NCBI GenBank assembly: GCA_019055375.1
Contig: JAHQIW010002287.1
Location: 372,001-436,000, forward strand
Source: Parelaphostrongylus tenuis
Lineage: Eukaryota > Nematoda > Chromadorea > Rhabditida > Metastrongylidae
DNA length: 64,000 nucleotides
Direction of reading: 5' to 3'
Below the pieces are notes generated by a model. That model ran no database searches, had not been told where the DNA came from, and was given only the letters and a program-made list of their open reading frames with translations. The position numbers and the translations under genes are program-made. Positions 48,373 through 60,784 of this stretch are shown piece by piece (positions within the stretch are counted from its first letter, which is position 1; each line of letters begins with the position of its first letter).

Positions 48373-48634
48373 ACAAGTGATCATGTATTAATTATCGCTT
48401 GTATATTTTTGTGCTAATGGGCATAATCGAATCGTTGTCGCGTTCTTTTTACTGAAAACGAAATTATAGAAGTTTTTATTGATAATACATCTTTTCATGA
48501 TGTATAAGTCGTCATAAAATCGAAATTTTACTGTGTAAGCACCAAATTATCATTGGAGTGCGCTTGTAAACCTCTCTAAGCACCATCCCAGCCTCGCGAC
48601 AGCCAAAAATCGCTGTCGTCACGAAACCAGAACG

Positions 48635-48705
48635 ATGTTGGAATTAATCTTTATTCAACTAACGTTTCAACGTTTCCGTCTTCTTCCGTACCGATGTTTC
48701 AGGTT
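48635..48705 (-). repeat. Short pseudo-LTR-like fragment
   Basis: On the minus strand GGAAGAAGACGGAAACGTTG and GTTGAATAAAGATTAATTCC resemble the same motif. Confidence 0.4.
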
Positions 48706-50437
48706 AATTGCGCGCAGTCGCTTGTCCGTGTGCTGTGAATCCTCGTTGCCTTCGTATTAAATCCTATTCGGTGGAGCATTACTTGAACGACCTTCCTCGA
48801 TGGTGCAACAACGCGCTACTACTGAGTGGTTCCTTCAGCTGTATGAAAACAATAACTAGTAAGAAAGAAGACCGTTTTCATCGACCCACACGGAGTCTAC
48901 CATTATACGGACTAAGAGAATGGCTGTGGTTGGTGCAAGATGTGCTCTTGTGGTTCATCAGATCCATAGCAATAAACGTGGCAAACTCAGGTCATTCGTG
49001 AGTAGGATGGGCTAGCACTGCACGTACAACCACAAAGTTTTTGTCGCTTACCTCTTACAGTCTGGCTACCTTTCATTATTGAGTTATCTTTTGATGAATA
49101 CATTTGCCTTCTACAGTTAGGCAACTAATAGCTGCGATTCATGTACTATCGTCGTCTTTGCACTGTTCTCGTCACTGAGTCTTCACAATATAATATAAGG
49201 ACTCATCAGGGAAGCCTTATCAGAACGTTACATCGTGAGAGCGCTATTTTTTTCTGGATTCAAGATTCTTTTGCTGTTTCAAGAGAAATTTTGAATTTCC
49301 TCGTGTTACAATTGCAGAGGAAACCTTGTTCTATCTATTAGACTTACAAGCTTTCATTCTTGTTTCAAATTGCCGCTGTGGAGTTACCAAGAAACTGCTT
49401 TGAAGTTCGAGCGAGGGGCAAACTAATTCGAGTCCAAAACATAGCTTTTTCCAGCTCTTACGACTTTTTTCAAAGCCTTTTCAAAATTTCATTCTGGCTT
49501 CAAAATCGTTGCAATTTGAGCTACTAGATGATTGTTAAAAGCCTAGCGAAAGTTGTCTACTGGCTATAGCCGATTTCACAAGGCAAAGCGAGTGTAAACT
49601 GCTACAACGCATCAGAAATGCGTTACCATGAAGCAAACAGAGCTGAGCTTCCAGAGATTTGAGCTCTGGATTGACTGACATATCCACATTCTTCAAGTAA
49701 TTGTTACTGCTTTAATGCCCAAGAGGTAATAATGTATTTTGAATCCAACTCGCAGTAATAGTGAAATGGACAGGTCCCAGGATTGTTTGTTTGATGGTGT
49801 GCGCCAAGGTCGTCATAATTCTCTCAATCAACTGTTTTGTTTCAATCCAACGCCTTCTTCATTTTGTTTTGCACCCATTGTGGCTATCTCCCTTCTTAGC
49901 AAAAACAATGTACTCAAACCATTTTCTCCAATATTCGGTAGAAAAATCTCTTTAAAAAAGTTTTCATCTAATCTAACACTTCTTTCATTATATCTAACAT
50001 ATCCACAAATTGCTATTAAGTTTTCAATCGTCATCAAACGTCAACAGTTCAACAGAAAAGAGAGTAGTTTAAGAAAGTGCAACGGTCACAGCCTCTTTAG
50101 TTCGTATGAAAAAGCCTTATTTCCTCATATTCCGCTGCCAAACTTGCCATTGTTGCATTTGACGTTGATCTTCGCAACAATCTTTGATATTCAGTAAATT
50201 TGAGACAAAGTCGTCTTAGCAGACGGATGCGCAACGGATTTTTGAATCTAAGACGGGCAGTAAAAGCGAGGATGCCTTCGGCAAATTGTCACGTTTGCGG
50301 AATCGTAGTTTAATAGGAAAAAATTTTAATTGTCTTGCGATAATGAAAGTTGTCATTTGTTTTTTAACTCAAAGAAGGCCTCGAAGATAGAGTGATTTTT
50401 GTTAGTGATCATATCAACCTTTCTCACGCAAACTTCT

Positions 50438-50449
50438 CAATTATTTCAG
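50438..50449 (+). promoter_or_regulatory. Probable trans-splice acceptor of the TTL gene
   Basis: TTATTTCAG sits immediately before the start ATG, giving no 5' UTR after splicing. This is typical of SL1 trans-spliced nematode genes with short leaders. Confidence 0.6.
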
Positions 50450-52977
50450 ATGAAATACTTGATACTGCTTGTTGTTGTCGAATGTGCTTTAGGGATCGAC
50501 CTCATCGGCCGAACACAATCAGTTTCGGTTTGTCATGAGTGCTAACATAACATTATGGATTATTATTTGAAGCAGAAATTCTTTCCACTGCACATCAGTT
50601 TTGCAATGATTTTCCCGAAACTTTTTCTGCAGCTTTCACTTGTTTGTTCCTTGTGCTGTGATTCAGACTGACATCAAGTTTCATTGATACTATCTCAGAA
50701 CATTTTGTAAAAACTCCTGCTCTTCCTACACATTTCATTCTCGGATTAAGACAGCAACCCTTAGTCACAGTATGAAGATCAGCGCGATGTAAATTTATAT
50801 TAGTCGGAATTTGTGTAACCGTTCTAAGTGGACATCCATAATTTTCTGGCATTAACGCAGCATGCATTTTCAGTGTAAACGATAAGTAACGTTAAGTAAC
50901 GATAACGATAACGATAAGTCGGTGTAAACGATAAGTTCTGCATCACTTTATTTAGCATTAATATAATATTTTATGGTGAGCAAGAAAGACTGAAATCGAA
51001 TTTCATTTTCTTCAGGTTCGAGGCAAATTGTTGTGCAATGGGAAGCCGGCAGGTGGAGTGCGCGTATATCTGTATGACTCAGACAGTCAGTTTATTTAAC
51101 AGCCAGATTATATGTGCATAGATGAAATATCTTGCTCTCAAATTTGTTTCGTTTCATAAAGCTAGTGAGTGCCGGTGGTCGGGCCGAGTGGCTAGTGATG
51201 CTCGACAAGGTGCGGAGCGGATTGCCCTACAAAAACAATTCGGCAATCAATAAGGGGTGCCCTACGGATCGCTTCAGCGTGGCTAGCCTTGAGATTGTAG
51301 GAAAATCCGTTGATCCCTACAGCCCTATTAAAGAGACATTTCTTCGATTAAGCGATGAACGCGTGGAGATCATGAAGCACTGAGATCGGCACAGTGAAAG
51401 AGTCTCTGATACGCATTAAGTAAAGTAATTGAATAAGGCATAAAGCCATTTCTATTACATTTATTATGGACGGGCATATAAGTCCTGTTTATTCATAATA
51501 GAGGTTATTTGCTAGAGTGGTTTCCAACACACCCTCTATAAGACCAAGTCACCGAAAGAACACCGTAATGAGGGCGGCAATTGCCCATCAAATCTTATTA
51601 TTGAAGTATTGGCAACCAGATCACCTACAAAGATACATACCTATTTATCGAAGACTGCAGAACTCCACTAACTCCCAAAGAAAAACTATCAGTCAACTCT
51701 TGTATCGTTGTCCTTTACACCCGCAATATATTTTTGTTGCCATTATCAGAAGTGTTTGTGTTCAGATGATATTACAGCGGCCGTTGGCGAATGTTAATAC
51801 TTGTTCTACTGCCCGCATTGTCGTGGACAATATTTCTAACTGATAACTCCTCCACTTTTCCTACTTTTTAAACCATCATCTGGTTTTTTTGCACAACCAG
51901 ATCTAACATATCAGCAAGAGTTGAAAAAAGCAAATGTAATGGTAGTGTGCATCTAGGCGGAAGTTGCTGATTCACTCCATACTGAGTCTTATCGGAAAGC
52001 CATTGGCCGAAAAGCACAAAAAATGTAGTCCATGATCAACAGTATGTAAGTACCACGTTCTTTTTTAGGGCAAAAAAGTATTGATGAAAATAAAGAAACA
52101 AATAAATTGCGATCAGGTAGGTTGACGATGTTCAGACAGTATACTTCCTGGTGTGCTTGATACTGATGACCTGATGGCATCGAGTAAGACGGACTCAAAT
52201 GGAGAGTACAACTTATCGGGTAGCACCGCGGAGATAACCGATATTGAGCCGTATGTTGCCGTCTACCACGATTGTAATGATGATGTCACGGTGAGAAATT
52301 TCTAATTATTAAGCTGTGCCACAGCTCTGATTAATTGCACTTGAGTAACATAACTAACGTTCGCAGTGTTTTCCAGCAGCTTCAAAATTTTTCCTTTTGG
52401 AAAAAGTCCGTTCGGTTTCAGCACATTTCTTTATTAGGCTTAAACTGGCATGTGTAAACGACAATATATTTTGCGCCTTTCATAAGGTCTGTTATGGTCA
52501 TTATCAGGTATGAATGATTATGAATGAGATCTCAAAATAGTCGATCGCAAGGCTTTTTTTTTACGTAATAACGCAATCGTTTACCTTTGAATAAAATTCC
52601 GACTTCTTGCTGAAAATTTAACATATAGACAGATCAAAAAAATCGACTCTCATCGAAGCCTCCACATGAGAATGAAACTATTACATGGACTATCCTCTAT
52701 ATTTCCTGCGCAAATTATGATGTTTTTCTAAAACTACGACTCTCCATCGTTCTTAAAGAATATATCGAATCTGCACAGGTTTTACATGGAAAAGAACAGC
52801 TTTTGAGTTTTTTTTTTTGGAAAATAAATATCATTTTAGCCATGTCAACGCACGTTTCGAGTGGAAATTCCCTCAAAACACGTGACAGTTGGAAGTGAGC
52901 CAACGTCACTCTATAACGCTGGACAACTCGAACTGGCTGGCAAATATCCGAACGAGGGCAGAAGTTGCCTTGACTGA
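50450..52977 (+). CDS. Transthyretin-like (TTL) secreted protein, 4 exons, complete
   Basis: Nematode TTL proteins are small secreted beta-sandwich proteins; most have no known ligand. Exons 50450-50527, 51016-51085, 52136-52290 and 52840-52977 splice in phase (0, 1, 0) to 146 aa plus TGA, normal for the family. A signal peptide is visible ([15 protein letters not shown]), then [51 protein letters not shown], the diagnostic VYHDCND, PCQR and the C-terminal [16 protein letters not shown]. The four cysteines expected in the family are present in LLCNG, HDCND, PCQR and SCLD. The ATG directly follows TTATTTCAG, a probable spliced-leader site. The exon 2 donor (GTCAGT) is the least certain boundary. 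Intron 2 carries a tRNA-like SINE and intron 3 a short hammerhead-family fragment. Neighbours on both sides are repeats. Confidence 0.93.
50876..50936 (+). repeat. Short tandem array of AACGATA-like units
   Basis: Units of 6-11 bp (AACGAT, GTAAACGATAAGT) in TTL intron 1. Confidence 0.7.
51165..51400 (+). repeat. tRNA-like SINE, in TTL intron 2
   Basis: GGTCGGGCCGAGTGGCTAGT head and an unmatched ~200-bp tail. No second copy was found in the window. Confidence 0.4.
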
Positions 52978-53007
52978 GACGCATAGATGCCGTTGGAATT
53001 GATTCTG

Positions 53008-53013
53008 AATAAA
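53008..53013 (+). terminator. Polyadenylation signal of the TTL gene
   Basis: AATAAA lies 30 bases after the stop at 52975-52977, followed by a T-rich stretch. Confidence 0.65.
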
Positions 53014-53039
53014 ACAGTTTGATAGTATAATTTTTCCTT

Positions 53040-53310
53040 CTTTTCGAGTGTTTTTCGAGACCCCCTTAAATTTCAACATATCTCAATTCTTATAACTGCT
53101 ATTTGAGCCAACATGTCATGTGGTCTGCTAAACGGGCTCTTCTACAGCCCGATACACGTGCTTCGACCTTACTGACCGAAAATGGGACTGAGCACCTACA
53201 GAGGATTGGCTAAAAAGGCAAGAGTTCTGCTTGACAGACGATAGTGTAGAGTCGAAGCACGTCTATCGGCTGTACAAGAGCCCATTTAAGAGACGGCATG
53301 ACAAGTTGGC
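53040..53310. repeat. Inverted pair of decayed hammerhead retroposons
   Basis: GGGCTCTTCTACAGCCCGAT (53139) and its inverse ATCGGCTGTACAAGAGCCC (53265) face each other. Both keep the CGAAGCACGT segment (GAAG for GAAA). The flanking text matches the 31.1 kb element. Confidence 0.5.
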
Positions 53311-54780
53311 CCAAATAGCAATTGTGAATAATAATTTTGATCTCCATTGAGCCTATCGTTTCTACAGAGGCTTGAGCCAATGCCAGAGGACGAGTAGACC
53401 AATGTTAGCTCACTACGAAAAATGAGCCACCTATAGGCCACAAATAGTCGTAATCAAGATTCTCTTTCCATTACAAATACCATTCTTCGATCCATAGTGA
53501 ACTGTATCAGTTTTGACAAAATCATTGAAAACTCATCAATAGGTACAAACGTAATCATTTCATGGTGACAGCACACTAGCTTCTGAAATCACAAGTGATC
53601 TTAAACGGCTGTTTGTTGTCGTGGTTCATAGCAGGAGATTTAAGTATGAACAAGTAGGATTTCACCAGGCAAAACGAGACATCCTTTTCAGTGGAATCGT
53701 CCATTGACTGCTACACCTCTATTACAAATGTTCAGTACTCCTATTTTTAGAAATTAATACTCCCAGATTTGTAACAGTTAAACTAAGCAATGCCCTCGGT
53801 TTTCAGATTAGAATTGCTCTTATAGCTGCAAGAAATTATAATGAAGCAAGCCAGAAAAGAGAAGTATGAAAGATGAAGCAGTCCAAAGGGAAATGATAAA
53901 TAAGGTTAGGGCTCAGAGCGCAAATACTAGTTTTTAAACCTTTTTTTTGATTTATTTCTAAAAAAGTTGAGAAGGAAGCAACAGGGGTGCTCGCTGACAT
54001 CGGCAGTGCTCTGCTATGCGTAGTATCGAACTAGCGAGTACATCGCAACTCCTCATTGAACAAAAGAGTTCCGTTTCCGATGGCTCTAATCTTCCTAACG
54101 CTAATCGCTTCGCAGTTGCAGTGATCCCATACTTTAGAACATTGTTTTCACTTCATATGTTTTAGATTCACAAAAAAAAAACACTTGACATAATTGTTTA
54201 TAAAATCGCAGGTGTTAACCTCAGACTCTTGCTCTCTCTTAGAAGTGCCATGAATGGCATCTTCATTGTAATCCTCCAATCTACACTTGGTTTAGAACTT
54301 AAATCTTTTTTGCTCATATGATGCTACGTTGAATGATCGGTAAGCCTCTTAGTCCCAGTTCCTGAAAAACTTCAAGACCGAAATCTTCTGTTGTCATTTG
54401 AAGAGTGTTATGGGAAGCAAGCACCACAATTTCAATAATTTATGGCTAATTGTTTTGATTAGAAGAAAAAAGATCAATCTAACTTCCGGCACTCACACTT
54501 CAGACCATCTCTAAGTTGGTGACGGCAGTGTTTCGATTGCCAAGAACTAACTATTGCTCTACGAAGATTTACAGTTGTCGGAGCTCACATGAAGGCTTAA
54601 GCTCGAAGTTTATCAGTGCTTAGCATTGTGTACCAAGTAGCAACCTTTCACTCCGATCTTCCTGTCCTTACAAAGCTATTTACAGTGTCCATTATTCTAG
54701 CAACCATCATTTATAACAATAACAAATGATAACGCAAACCAAATTTAGCTCTGGCAATAATAATTATTCATTATATGCAT

Positions 54781-55422
54781 CTAGAAATCCATAGTCGACA
54801 TCTGTGCTGTTACTTGGTACTTTCCGCTCAATCCCTTTCCAGGATAAGTTTCCATTGATTCGTACTTGTTCAGAGGCTCAAGATCTTGTTGACATACTGT
54901 CGTACTGCTATATTCGGTACGTCTGGATAGTTGGAGACGCACGCAACGAAAACTGCCTGACACTCTGTCAGTTGAGAGCCAAATTATTGCTCTTTAGAGG
55001 TGTCGTACTCTACTGCCCACAACTTCTGCTTACCAGACTGGGTAGTAGTACGAGAGGGATACGTCTAAACTGTTTAATCGTGCCTGATGGAAGAGCATTA
55101 AGTGTGTTATCAGCTCTAGTTGCTCTTCTCGTGTGGTGTATATGCTCTACTTTTTCGTTTAAGCGTTAATTTTCCGCTTGGGATGAGGCATGATCGACAG
55201 GCAGGCGAAGCGCATTATGTTTGCAGTGTTGTTTTTCTTAATGAGTATCATGCCTTTATAGTCAATAAAGCGAATATTATGATTAGTAAAACGCGAAATT
55301 TCACTGGAAAAGACTGCAAGAAAATCATCGGTAGCAGGAACAACGTTCAAGTTTCTCACTAGCAGTATACCATTTGAATGCTTTATGAAGGTGCAATCTA
55401 TGTCGTGTATTGCATTTGTCAT
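54781..55422. CDS. Coding-looking segment with competing ORFs on both strands
   Basis: Plus strand: a 121-codon ORF (54804-55169, CTG start) and an overlapping 80-codon ORF ending VQVSH at 55362. Minus strand: an ATG ORF of 87 codons (55422-55159), an open stretch around 55140-55030 reading HTRRATRADNTLNALPSG and ending at a GTAAGC donor, and an ORF ending QVTAQMSTMDF at 54781. The density of open frame is unusual here, but I cannot choose a strand or recognise a family. Confidence 0.25.
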
Positions 55423-55555
55423 TGTAAAGGTTTTTTGTGCTTGTGCCTACTGTTGTATAGATTACGATTTTTTATAGAGTATGTAAAAATGCAAAAAATA
55501 GGCGCTAAGACAATAATGAATTAAGTTGGATAAAAAAATCAAATAAGTATATGAA

Positions 55556-55873
55556 ATGAGTGCCAGATTCGTATCGGCGCTCGCGCCTATTGCAATAATT
55601 CTAAGTAAGCCGAACGAGGCTCACTGTCTTTATCCCTTTGAGGATCGTGAGAATAATTTTGATACTCACTGCGCGACGTCAAATCTAATTCAGTTACTGT
55701 TACTGACGGATCCGCGTCTTGGAGGAAAGCAGAAAGAAATAAATGCATACACAGACATGCAGAGCCGCTTCTCTGACTGCCGCAGAAGTGACGGCACGGC
55801 GGCCCCCGCCTTTCAGCCCTGGTCTGCGAAGGGTTATGGTACCTGCGGTGACGAAAAGATCAAGAGCAAATAA
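55556..55873 (+). CDS. Single-exon ORF, 105 aa, unrecognised
   Basis: ATG-initiated ORF that is more GC-rich than its surroundings. The N-terminus MSARFVSALAPIAIILSK is hydrophobic enough to be a weak signal peptide; the middle is Asp/Asn-rich and the C-terminus basic (DEKIKSK). No domain is recognised, and it could be part of an unrecognised repeat. Confidence 0.25.
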   Translation: MSARFVSALAPIAIILSKPNEAHCLYPFEDRENNFDTHCATSNLIQLLLLTDPRLGGKQKEINAYTDMQSRFSDCRRSDGTAAPAFQPWSAKGYGTCGDEKIKSK

Positions 55874-56734
55874 GCCATTCGGAAATTCCAATCAATACAA
55901 TTAACAGCGTCCCTTCTTTTTCCTGTTTGAATTCCACTGTTGTGTAAACTCACAATCTGATAATGATTTATTGTTCGTCAGTCATATGTTTTACACGCTT
56001 TGATAGGTTTACGTATTTAGAGAAATATGCTTAAACTGACAAGAACCTTACTTTGATAAAATGTAAAACGAAACGCGAGGCATGTTGGGAACGTTTTCCC
56101 AAACGACTGTACACTTACAACACGAAATAAAAAGGTTGTGATCTCAGATAGATGTAGCTATTATTTTAGTTCCAATGATTTTTAACTATTTCTTGGCTTT
56201 TGTTATTTACTTTGCGCTGCATTCACTAACGGATGGCCTAGTCACTAAAACAAAGCGCCAAGCATGCACATAGTACGCATTTTTATAGTGGAGGTGGACA
56301 TCTTTGGTCACTGGAAGCACCCAATAGCCAGTCATAGCAAGGATAGCAATATAGGTTGCAACTCAATGTCTCAAGTGCCATGGGGAATCGGTGGAGATGC
56401 GAAAACGATTACAGGTGAGGGAATCGCTGATGTCTTGATTATTAACCGTACTCATCATAATATTTTTCAATATGAAGTTTTTCCAATGCCAATGCTTCTG
56501 TTCCATCTCACAAATGTAGGTGTCAATAAGAATTAGCATTTTGATGCGAAGCCTTGTTTCACCAACTGAATTTCCTTCTCATCGCATTTTGACGTATATC
56601 GCATTTTTTGAGTCGTCTCATGAGTCTCGAAGACTAGTGCTTTCATTCTACCGCACTTTTTTGATCTAAGGACATTTGCTTTGTACATTACACGTTATAC
56701 TGAAGTTATCGTATGTACTTCTAGCAGCAAAAGA

Positions 56735-56805
56735 TAGCGAAAAATGGAAGTGTTGCTCGAGCCCGCCCGAGTCACTCGACGGGACGACAGGTGATACAGT
56801 GATTG
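56735..56805 (+). pseudogene. Short 3' tail of an RTE-type LINE
   Basis: GCGAAAAATGGAAGTGTTGC and GACGGGACGACAGGTGATAC are the inverse of the 16.9 kb and 63.8 kb tails. Confidence 0.6.
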
Positions 56806-56924
56806 TATGACTTATCTTGATAAACTGAGGGGGTAATAGTACTATTATTAGTAGTCGAAAGCCTGACGTTTAGTAGCCCCTCTTGTTCAGATCCTGAACA
56901 TACATTGTACTAGACTTCTGATGA

Positions 56925-57010
56925 CTTACTTCCTGAGCGTCTTAGGCTCTGAAGAAAGCGAGTCGCCGAAACGCAGCCACCGAACTAATAGTGCTACTTC
57001 TCCTATCAAT
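56925..57010 (+). repeat. Short pseudo-LTR-like fragment
   Basis: GGCTCTGAAGAAAGCGAGTC then GCCGAAACGCAGCC resembles the Penelope-like pseudo-LTR motif. Confidence 0.45.
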
Positions 57011-57274
57011 CAAGATAAGTCTTTACGACTTACTTCTGATAATTATCAATGCCGAGGTTCATGGAAAGTCGTACTTTTGTTTACCATCCATGATTTCAAA
57101 AGCATACGTCTTTAAGAAGCAGACAGTATTACAAACACATCTTAAGCAAGTAAAACGGTGCCCCGAGTTGTAACACCATTTTATCTTAGACGCTACAGCT
57201 AATGAAATGGGCCGCCTTGGAACGAATTCAGTATTAACTTTGCCGAGATCTAAGCTGTATAATGATGCTTGGAG

Positions 57275-57530
57275 TGCACCGTGGCCGAGTGGTTGTGATG
57301 CTCATCGCGGCGTTGGTGGGGGACAATTCCATTCCCAACACCATCTGATAGTAAACAACGAATGCGCTGTGGAATGTTACAGCTAGACTGTCCTCGAGAT
57401 AGCAAGGAGACACACCCAATGAATATTCTATATTTTTTGAGAGAAGGCGGAAAAACAAATTGAGCGGTAGAAATCTAGGGATCTGCACAATGAAAAAAAG
57501 CACCATGAAGACAGATCAAATAAAAAAATT
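57275..57530 (+). repeat. tRNA-like SINE, family 3
   Basis: CACCGTGGCCGAGTGGTTGT head (Leu/Ser tRNA-like), TGATAGTAAACAACGAATG body and GCAAGGAGACACACCCAAT, ending in a run of A near 57525. Confidence 0.62.
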
Positions 57531-57816
57531 ATGCCAAAAGTCTTAGAATAACGCAAAACAGGCCTTGCTCTCAAACAGCTGGAAGATGCTCTCCCCCCAT
57601 AACAAAACAGAGTCCCATTTTCTGTCGTAACCTGGAAACGTGAGACACTAATGAAATTTCGTTGCGTAATGTCATTTGCACAGTATTTATTTATATAACC
57701 AGATTGTTTTTGGACTATTCAGCTCACACATGCCTTTGCCAAGTAACCAAATCAGGAACGTTTAGACGCTTCTCTAATCCCTCACGAGCGTGATAATTCA
57801 ATTCGATTGTCTACAG

Positions 57817-57952
57817 CCGTTTGCCATTAGATGTGGATCTCTCCACTGGCATCGAGCTGAATCATTTAGAGTCCTCTTTGTTTAGACATTTTACTCGAAT
57901 GATCCCAGGTGATGAGAATGGCGAAGACGTTGAAGGGTTGGCCGATTCATAA
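57817..57952 (+). CDS. Terminal exon of an unrecognised gene
   Basis: An exon opens right after a textbook acceptor (TGTCTACAG) with one base of a split codon, then reads RLPLDVDLSTGIELNHLESS and ends DENGEDVEGLADS before TAA. All three minus-strand frames are broken, so it is unlikely to be an antisense shadow. The 44 residues look globular then acidic, but I do not recognise the family. Upstream lies a tRNA-like SINE (57275-57530), so earlier exons may be several kilobases away. Confidence 0.35.
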
Positions 57953-58139
57953 AAAAAGAATTTTTCCATTTTCTAAACGTTACCGCTTTCATAGCAGTGC
58001 TATGTTTCTGTAACAGGGCGCTGGAAGATATATAATCTCTGAGTGACTCTCAATGTAAAAAAGTAAGCTTTTTTCTTTTATACTGCGTTATTATTTAATA
58101 TTTTTGACTACTATCTTTTATAAACACTTCATCTCCAGA

Positions 58140-58375
58140 TTAGATAGCGATTTTCTCTGCCTGACACAGAAGACACTCCAGTGGAATTTGTGGACTGCGT
58201 TAATGCATTTTATAATGGATGAGTGAATGCAGAAGAATTTGAATATTATAAAGAGCTATTCTACCGACGTCCCAACTCTTAGAGTGCTCTAGTAACTGAG
58301 AAACTGTTGAGAGCTAACAATAAAATGATATCGCATTGGAATGTGCAATATCATTTTTGGCATACACATAATTGA
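58140..58375 (+). pseudogene. Decayed coding-like stretch
   Basis: Frame reads EDTPVEFVDCVNAFYNG, stop, VNAEEFEYYKELFYRRPNS, stop, SALVTEKLLRANNKMISHWN. Three in-frame pieces with only stop codons between them suggest an old coding sequence. No family recognised. Confidence 0.3.
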
Positions 58376-58767
58376 TTTGTGACCATTTTGGCATGTTTCA
58401 ACCAAAAATAGATTTTTCTAAAGTTTCTTCATTCATATTCCTCCTTTTACTCAGGTCGATACCTCCTCTAGTGCGATAGAAGTCTCAATCTATTACCAAA
58501 ACTACAAGACTGCGAAGATTACATCCTCCATCTGAAAGGTTGACAGCCCCATCCGCCGCGCTGGCAGTCAGCGCGACACCACCTACTATCAGCGGTCGTC
58601 TCAAGCTCCAGTAAATGATTGATTGTTCACACCGAAATTAGATAATGATCGGTCTGCAAGATTTTTTGATTCTTAACGTGTCATCTGACAGGATACCGGT
58701 CACTACAGGATGGCTTATCTTGATAGAAAATGTTATCACTATCAATAGCCAATCGTCTGCAACCATC

Positions 58768-58957
58768 TCGTATAAAAGGAGCGTTGTCCGGTGAGCTTCT
58801 CATTCAAGCGGTGTTCCTACAAAGAAAAGCCGTCTCAAGCAATATCGGAGACGGCCACATCTAGGACCTATGGTGGATTATAAGCTCGGATCAGTCGGCT
58901 CTGAAGGCCATAATTTTATGCGGACGTTAGCCGATGGAAATTTGTCAATAACCTCGT
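58768..58957 (+). CDS. Candidate promoter and first exon, unrecognised
   Basis: TATAAAAG lies near 58771. About 95 bases later ATG 58870 opens MVDYKLGSVGSEGHNFMRTL and a further nine codons, ending at a strong donor (CTCGT/GTAAGT, 58957). A possible second exon is 59214-59280 (after GCTTACAG, before GTGAAC), in phase. The frame also reads on through the donor to 59328, so an unspliced 152-aa ORF is the alternative. No family is recognised. Confidence 0.28.
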
Positions 58958-59339
58958 GTAAGTTGAATTTCGTTAAAGAGCTTACGAATTTTTTGGACAA
59001 AATTGAATATTTTCCGCTTTATGCCTTAGTCTATGCAGCTGCACATTCGCGTCAATTTCAGCAGTGTGAAAATGCTCAAGATTACTTCAATTTTTTATTT
59101 TTTCTGAACCTACGTGCTTTTGAAATATTTGCTACACTTAACTTCTTGAGAATTTCTTTTATCACTTCGATGCAGTTTCGCATGTTCAAATTTGAGTTCA
59201 CGTTTGCTTACAGATTGTTTGATTCCAGGTTGGCTCATCAGCTCATCAGCTCAAACGTCCTTGAAGGCAGACGTCTCAAGGTGAACTGCGGTCTTAGGCT
59301 TTTGTGGAAGATAAACAAGGAAAGATGAAAGAAATAGAA

Positions 59340-59720
59340 GATAACTTCGATTAAATTTTAGGTAAGTATAAATAAAGTATCGTAGAAATGTTCGATAAAG
59401 CTTCTAAATATAGCCTCCTCATGGATACCTAGTTTATTTTCCCTTGAAAGTGTGGATTATGAGAAGGCAATACGTTATTTCTATAAAAATGACCTTATTG
59501 AGGCCTGTCTTATCATATCTGGCTATTTATTGACACGGAAATCCCACACGCTGACGAAGAAAAGCATGTTTTATTAGAGAACTACCACATTTCCTTGAAG
59601 CGCGAATTGACGGCTTTTGCAGCCGTCTGAGCCGCCCGCCAGCTAAAAATGGCGCGGTCCGTAAAGGGATATGAAGGCTGTGACCACTCCGGATTCAAAC
59701 ACTGTCAGGTTAATGTCACG
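59340..59720 (-). repeat. Dispersed repeat R1, copy B
   Basis: Inverse of copy A: CGCCATTTTTAGCTGGCGGG down to TCGAACATTTCTACGATACT. Confidence 0.7.
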
Positions 59721-59779
59721 TATTAGCAACAGTAGGAAAGCAATCGAGTGTACAACACTGTCGATCTAGTGATTTCTTT

Positions 59780-59995
59780 CACTTGATGGCATGTGTGAAT
59801 AGTACGTCCGCGCTTTTCCTATTTTACAATCCGCCTATTTTAGTAGTTGGGTCCCCCAAGAGGATTGGTCGAAACGAAAGGCAGCGCGCGACTGAGGAGG
59901 CAGCCAAGACCGAAACACGTTTATTGGGCCGAACAAGTGCCAATAATAGACAACTTTCATGATTCAAAATTACTAACAAAGCATATCAAAATTTG
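59780..59995 (+). repeat. Decayed hammerhead retroposon, plus strand
   Basis: CTGAGGA at 59912 and CCGAAACACGT at 59929 resemble the two core strands. Stem I is split by an apparent insertion, and stem III is broken. Confidence 0.4.
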
Positions 59996-60289
59996 CGCGT
60001 GGTCCTAAGAAAATAGTCGAAACGAAACGAGTCGTATAAATTCATGATAAGGTTGACATCAATAAAATGCTAGCTTACTTTCTCTGGGCAAGTCATCCAA
60101 GGAGGACATTCGATGACAGATGAGGAGAAGAACGATGTAATGATGAAGCTGCAAAGAGCGGTAGTGTTTTGTTTGACAAAGGTCTTGCAACGGAATCCAG
60201 AACCATTTGCATTCGGAGGCGGAACGGTTTGATGAACTATTTAAGCAATACCTACTGATGTCGCAGTGTTTGAAATGAACCACTCAGTG

Positions 60290-60700
60290 AGAGGCGATTA
60301 CAGGAGAAACGCGTCTGCATGGAGCTTGTGAGTTCAGTTGAACTCATCGAACGTGCTAGGCAAATCAAAAATAAACCGATAAATTGTAATGCTAAAGAAT
60401 CTAGTTGATGCGCCATCTTTTCATTGTTCTCAGACATTCTTGAAGGTGATCGAATGCATGTCTTACTTATGCAAGACCATATTTCTCCCTTATTGCGAAC
60501 ACACATTGCGAGCCGATGTGATCTTACTCCGGTGATCCTCACTTGAATCATTTAGTGGAACACATACAAAAAGGGGTTCTGAAGAAGGCGAACTGTCGAA
60601 ACGTCAGCTGCTAAAAAAAGATAGATGTAACATCTCGCTGTTTGGCTTGAAGAAGAAAATTAGTAATTATTGAAGCATGCCGAAGTCAACAGATAGTCGG
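60290..60700 (+). repeat. Penelope-like pseudo-LTR fragment
   Basis: TCTGAAGAAGGCGAACTGTC near 60580 and GAAGCATGCCGAAGTCAACA at 60672 match the 42.8 kb pseudo-LTR and ORF start, with CATTTAGTGGAACACATA upstream. Confidence 0.65.
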
Positions 60701-60784
60701 TCTTTGGAATTATGAAAAAAAATTAATTTCAGCAATCAATAATTCATACTGCAGGCATTTGTCAGCACTAATTTTCCCTTAGAG

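Larger units (their letters stand above)
46470..50380. other. Mostly unassigned sequence
   Basis: Contains the 48.1-48.4 kb exon candidate and tRNA-like piece and the 48.64 kb pseudo-LTR fragment. The overlapping ORFs at 49739-50197 (plus) and 50037-49828 (minus, MMTIENLIAICGYVRYNE..) are unresolved. Confidence 0.4.

Noticed and set aside
56264..56536. 90-codon plus ATG ORF
   Set aside because: No recognisable motif, no supporting neighbours, composition like flanks.
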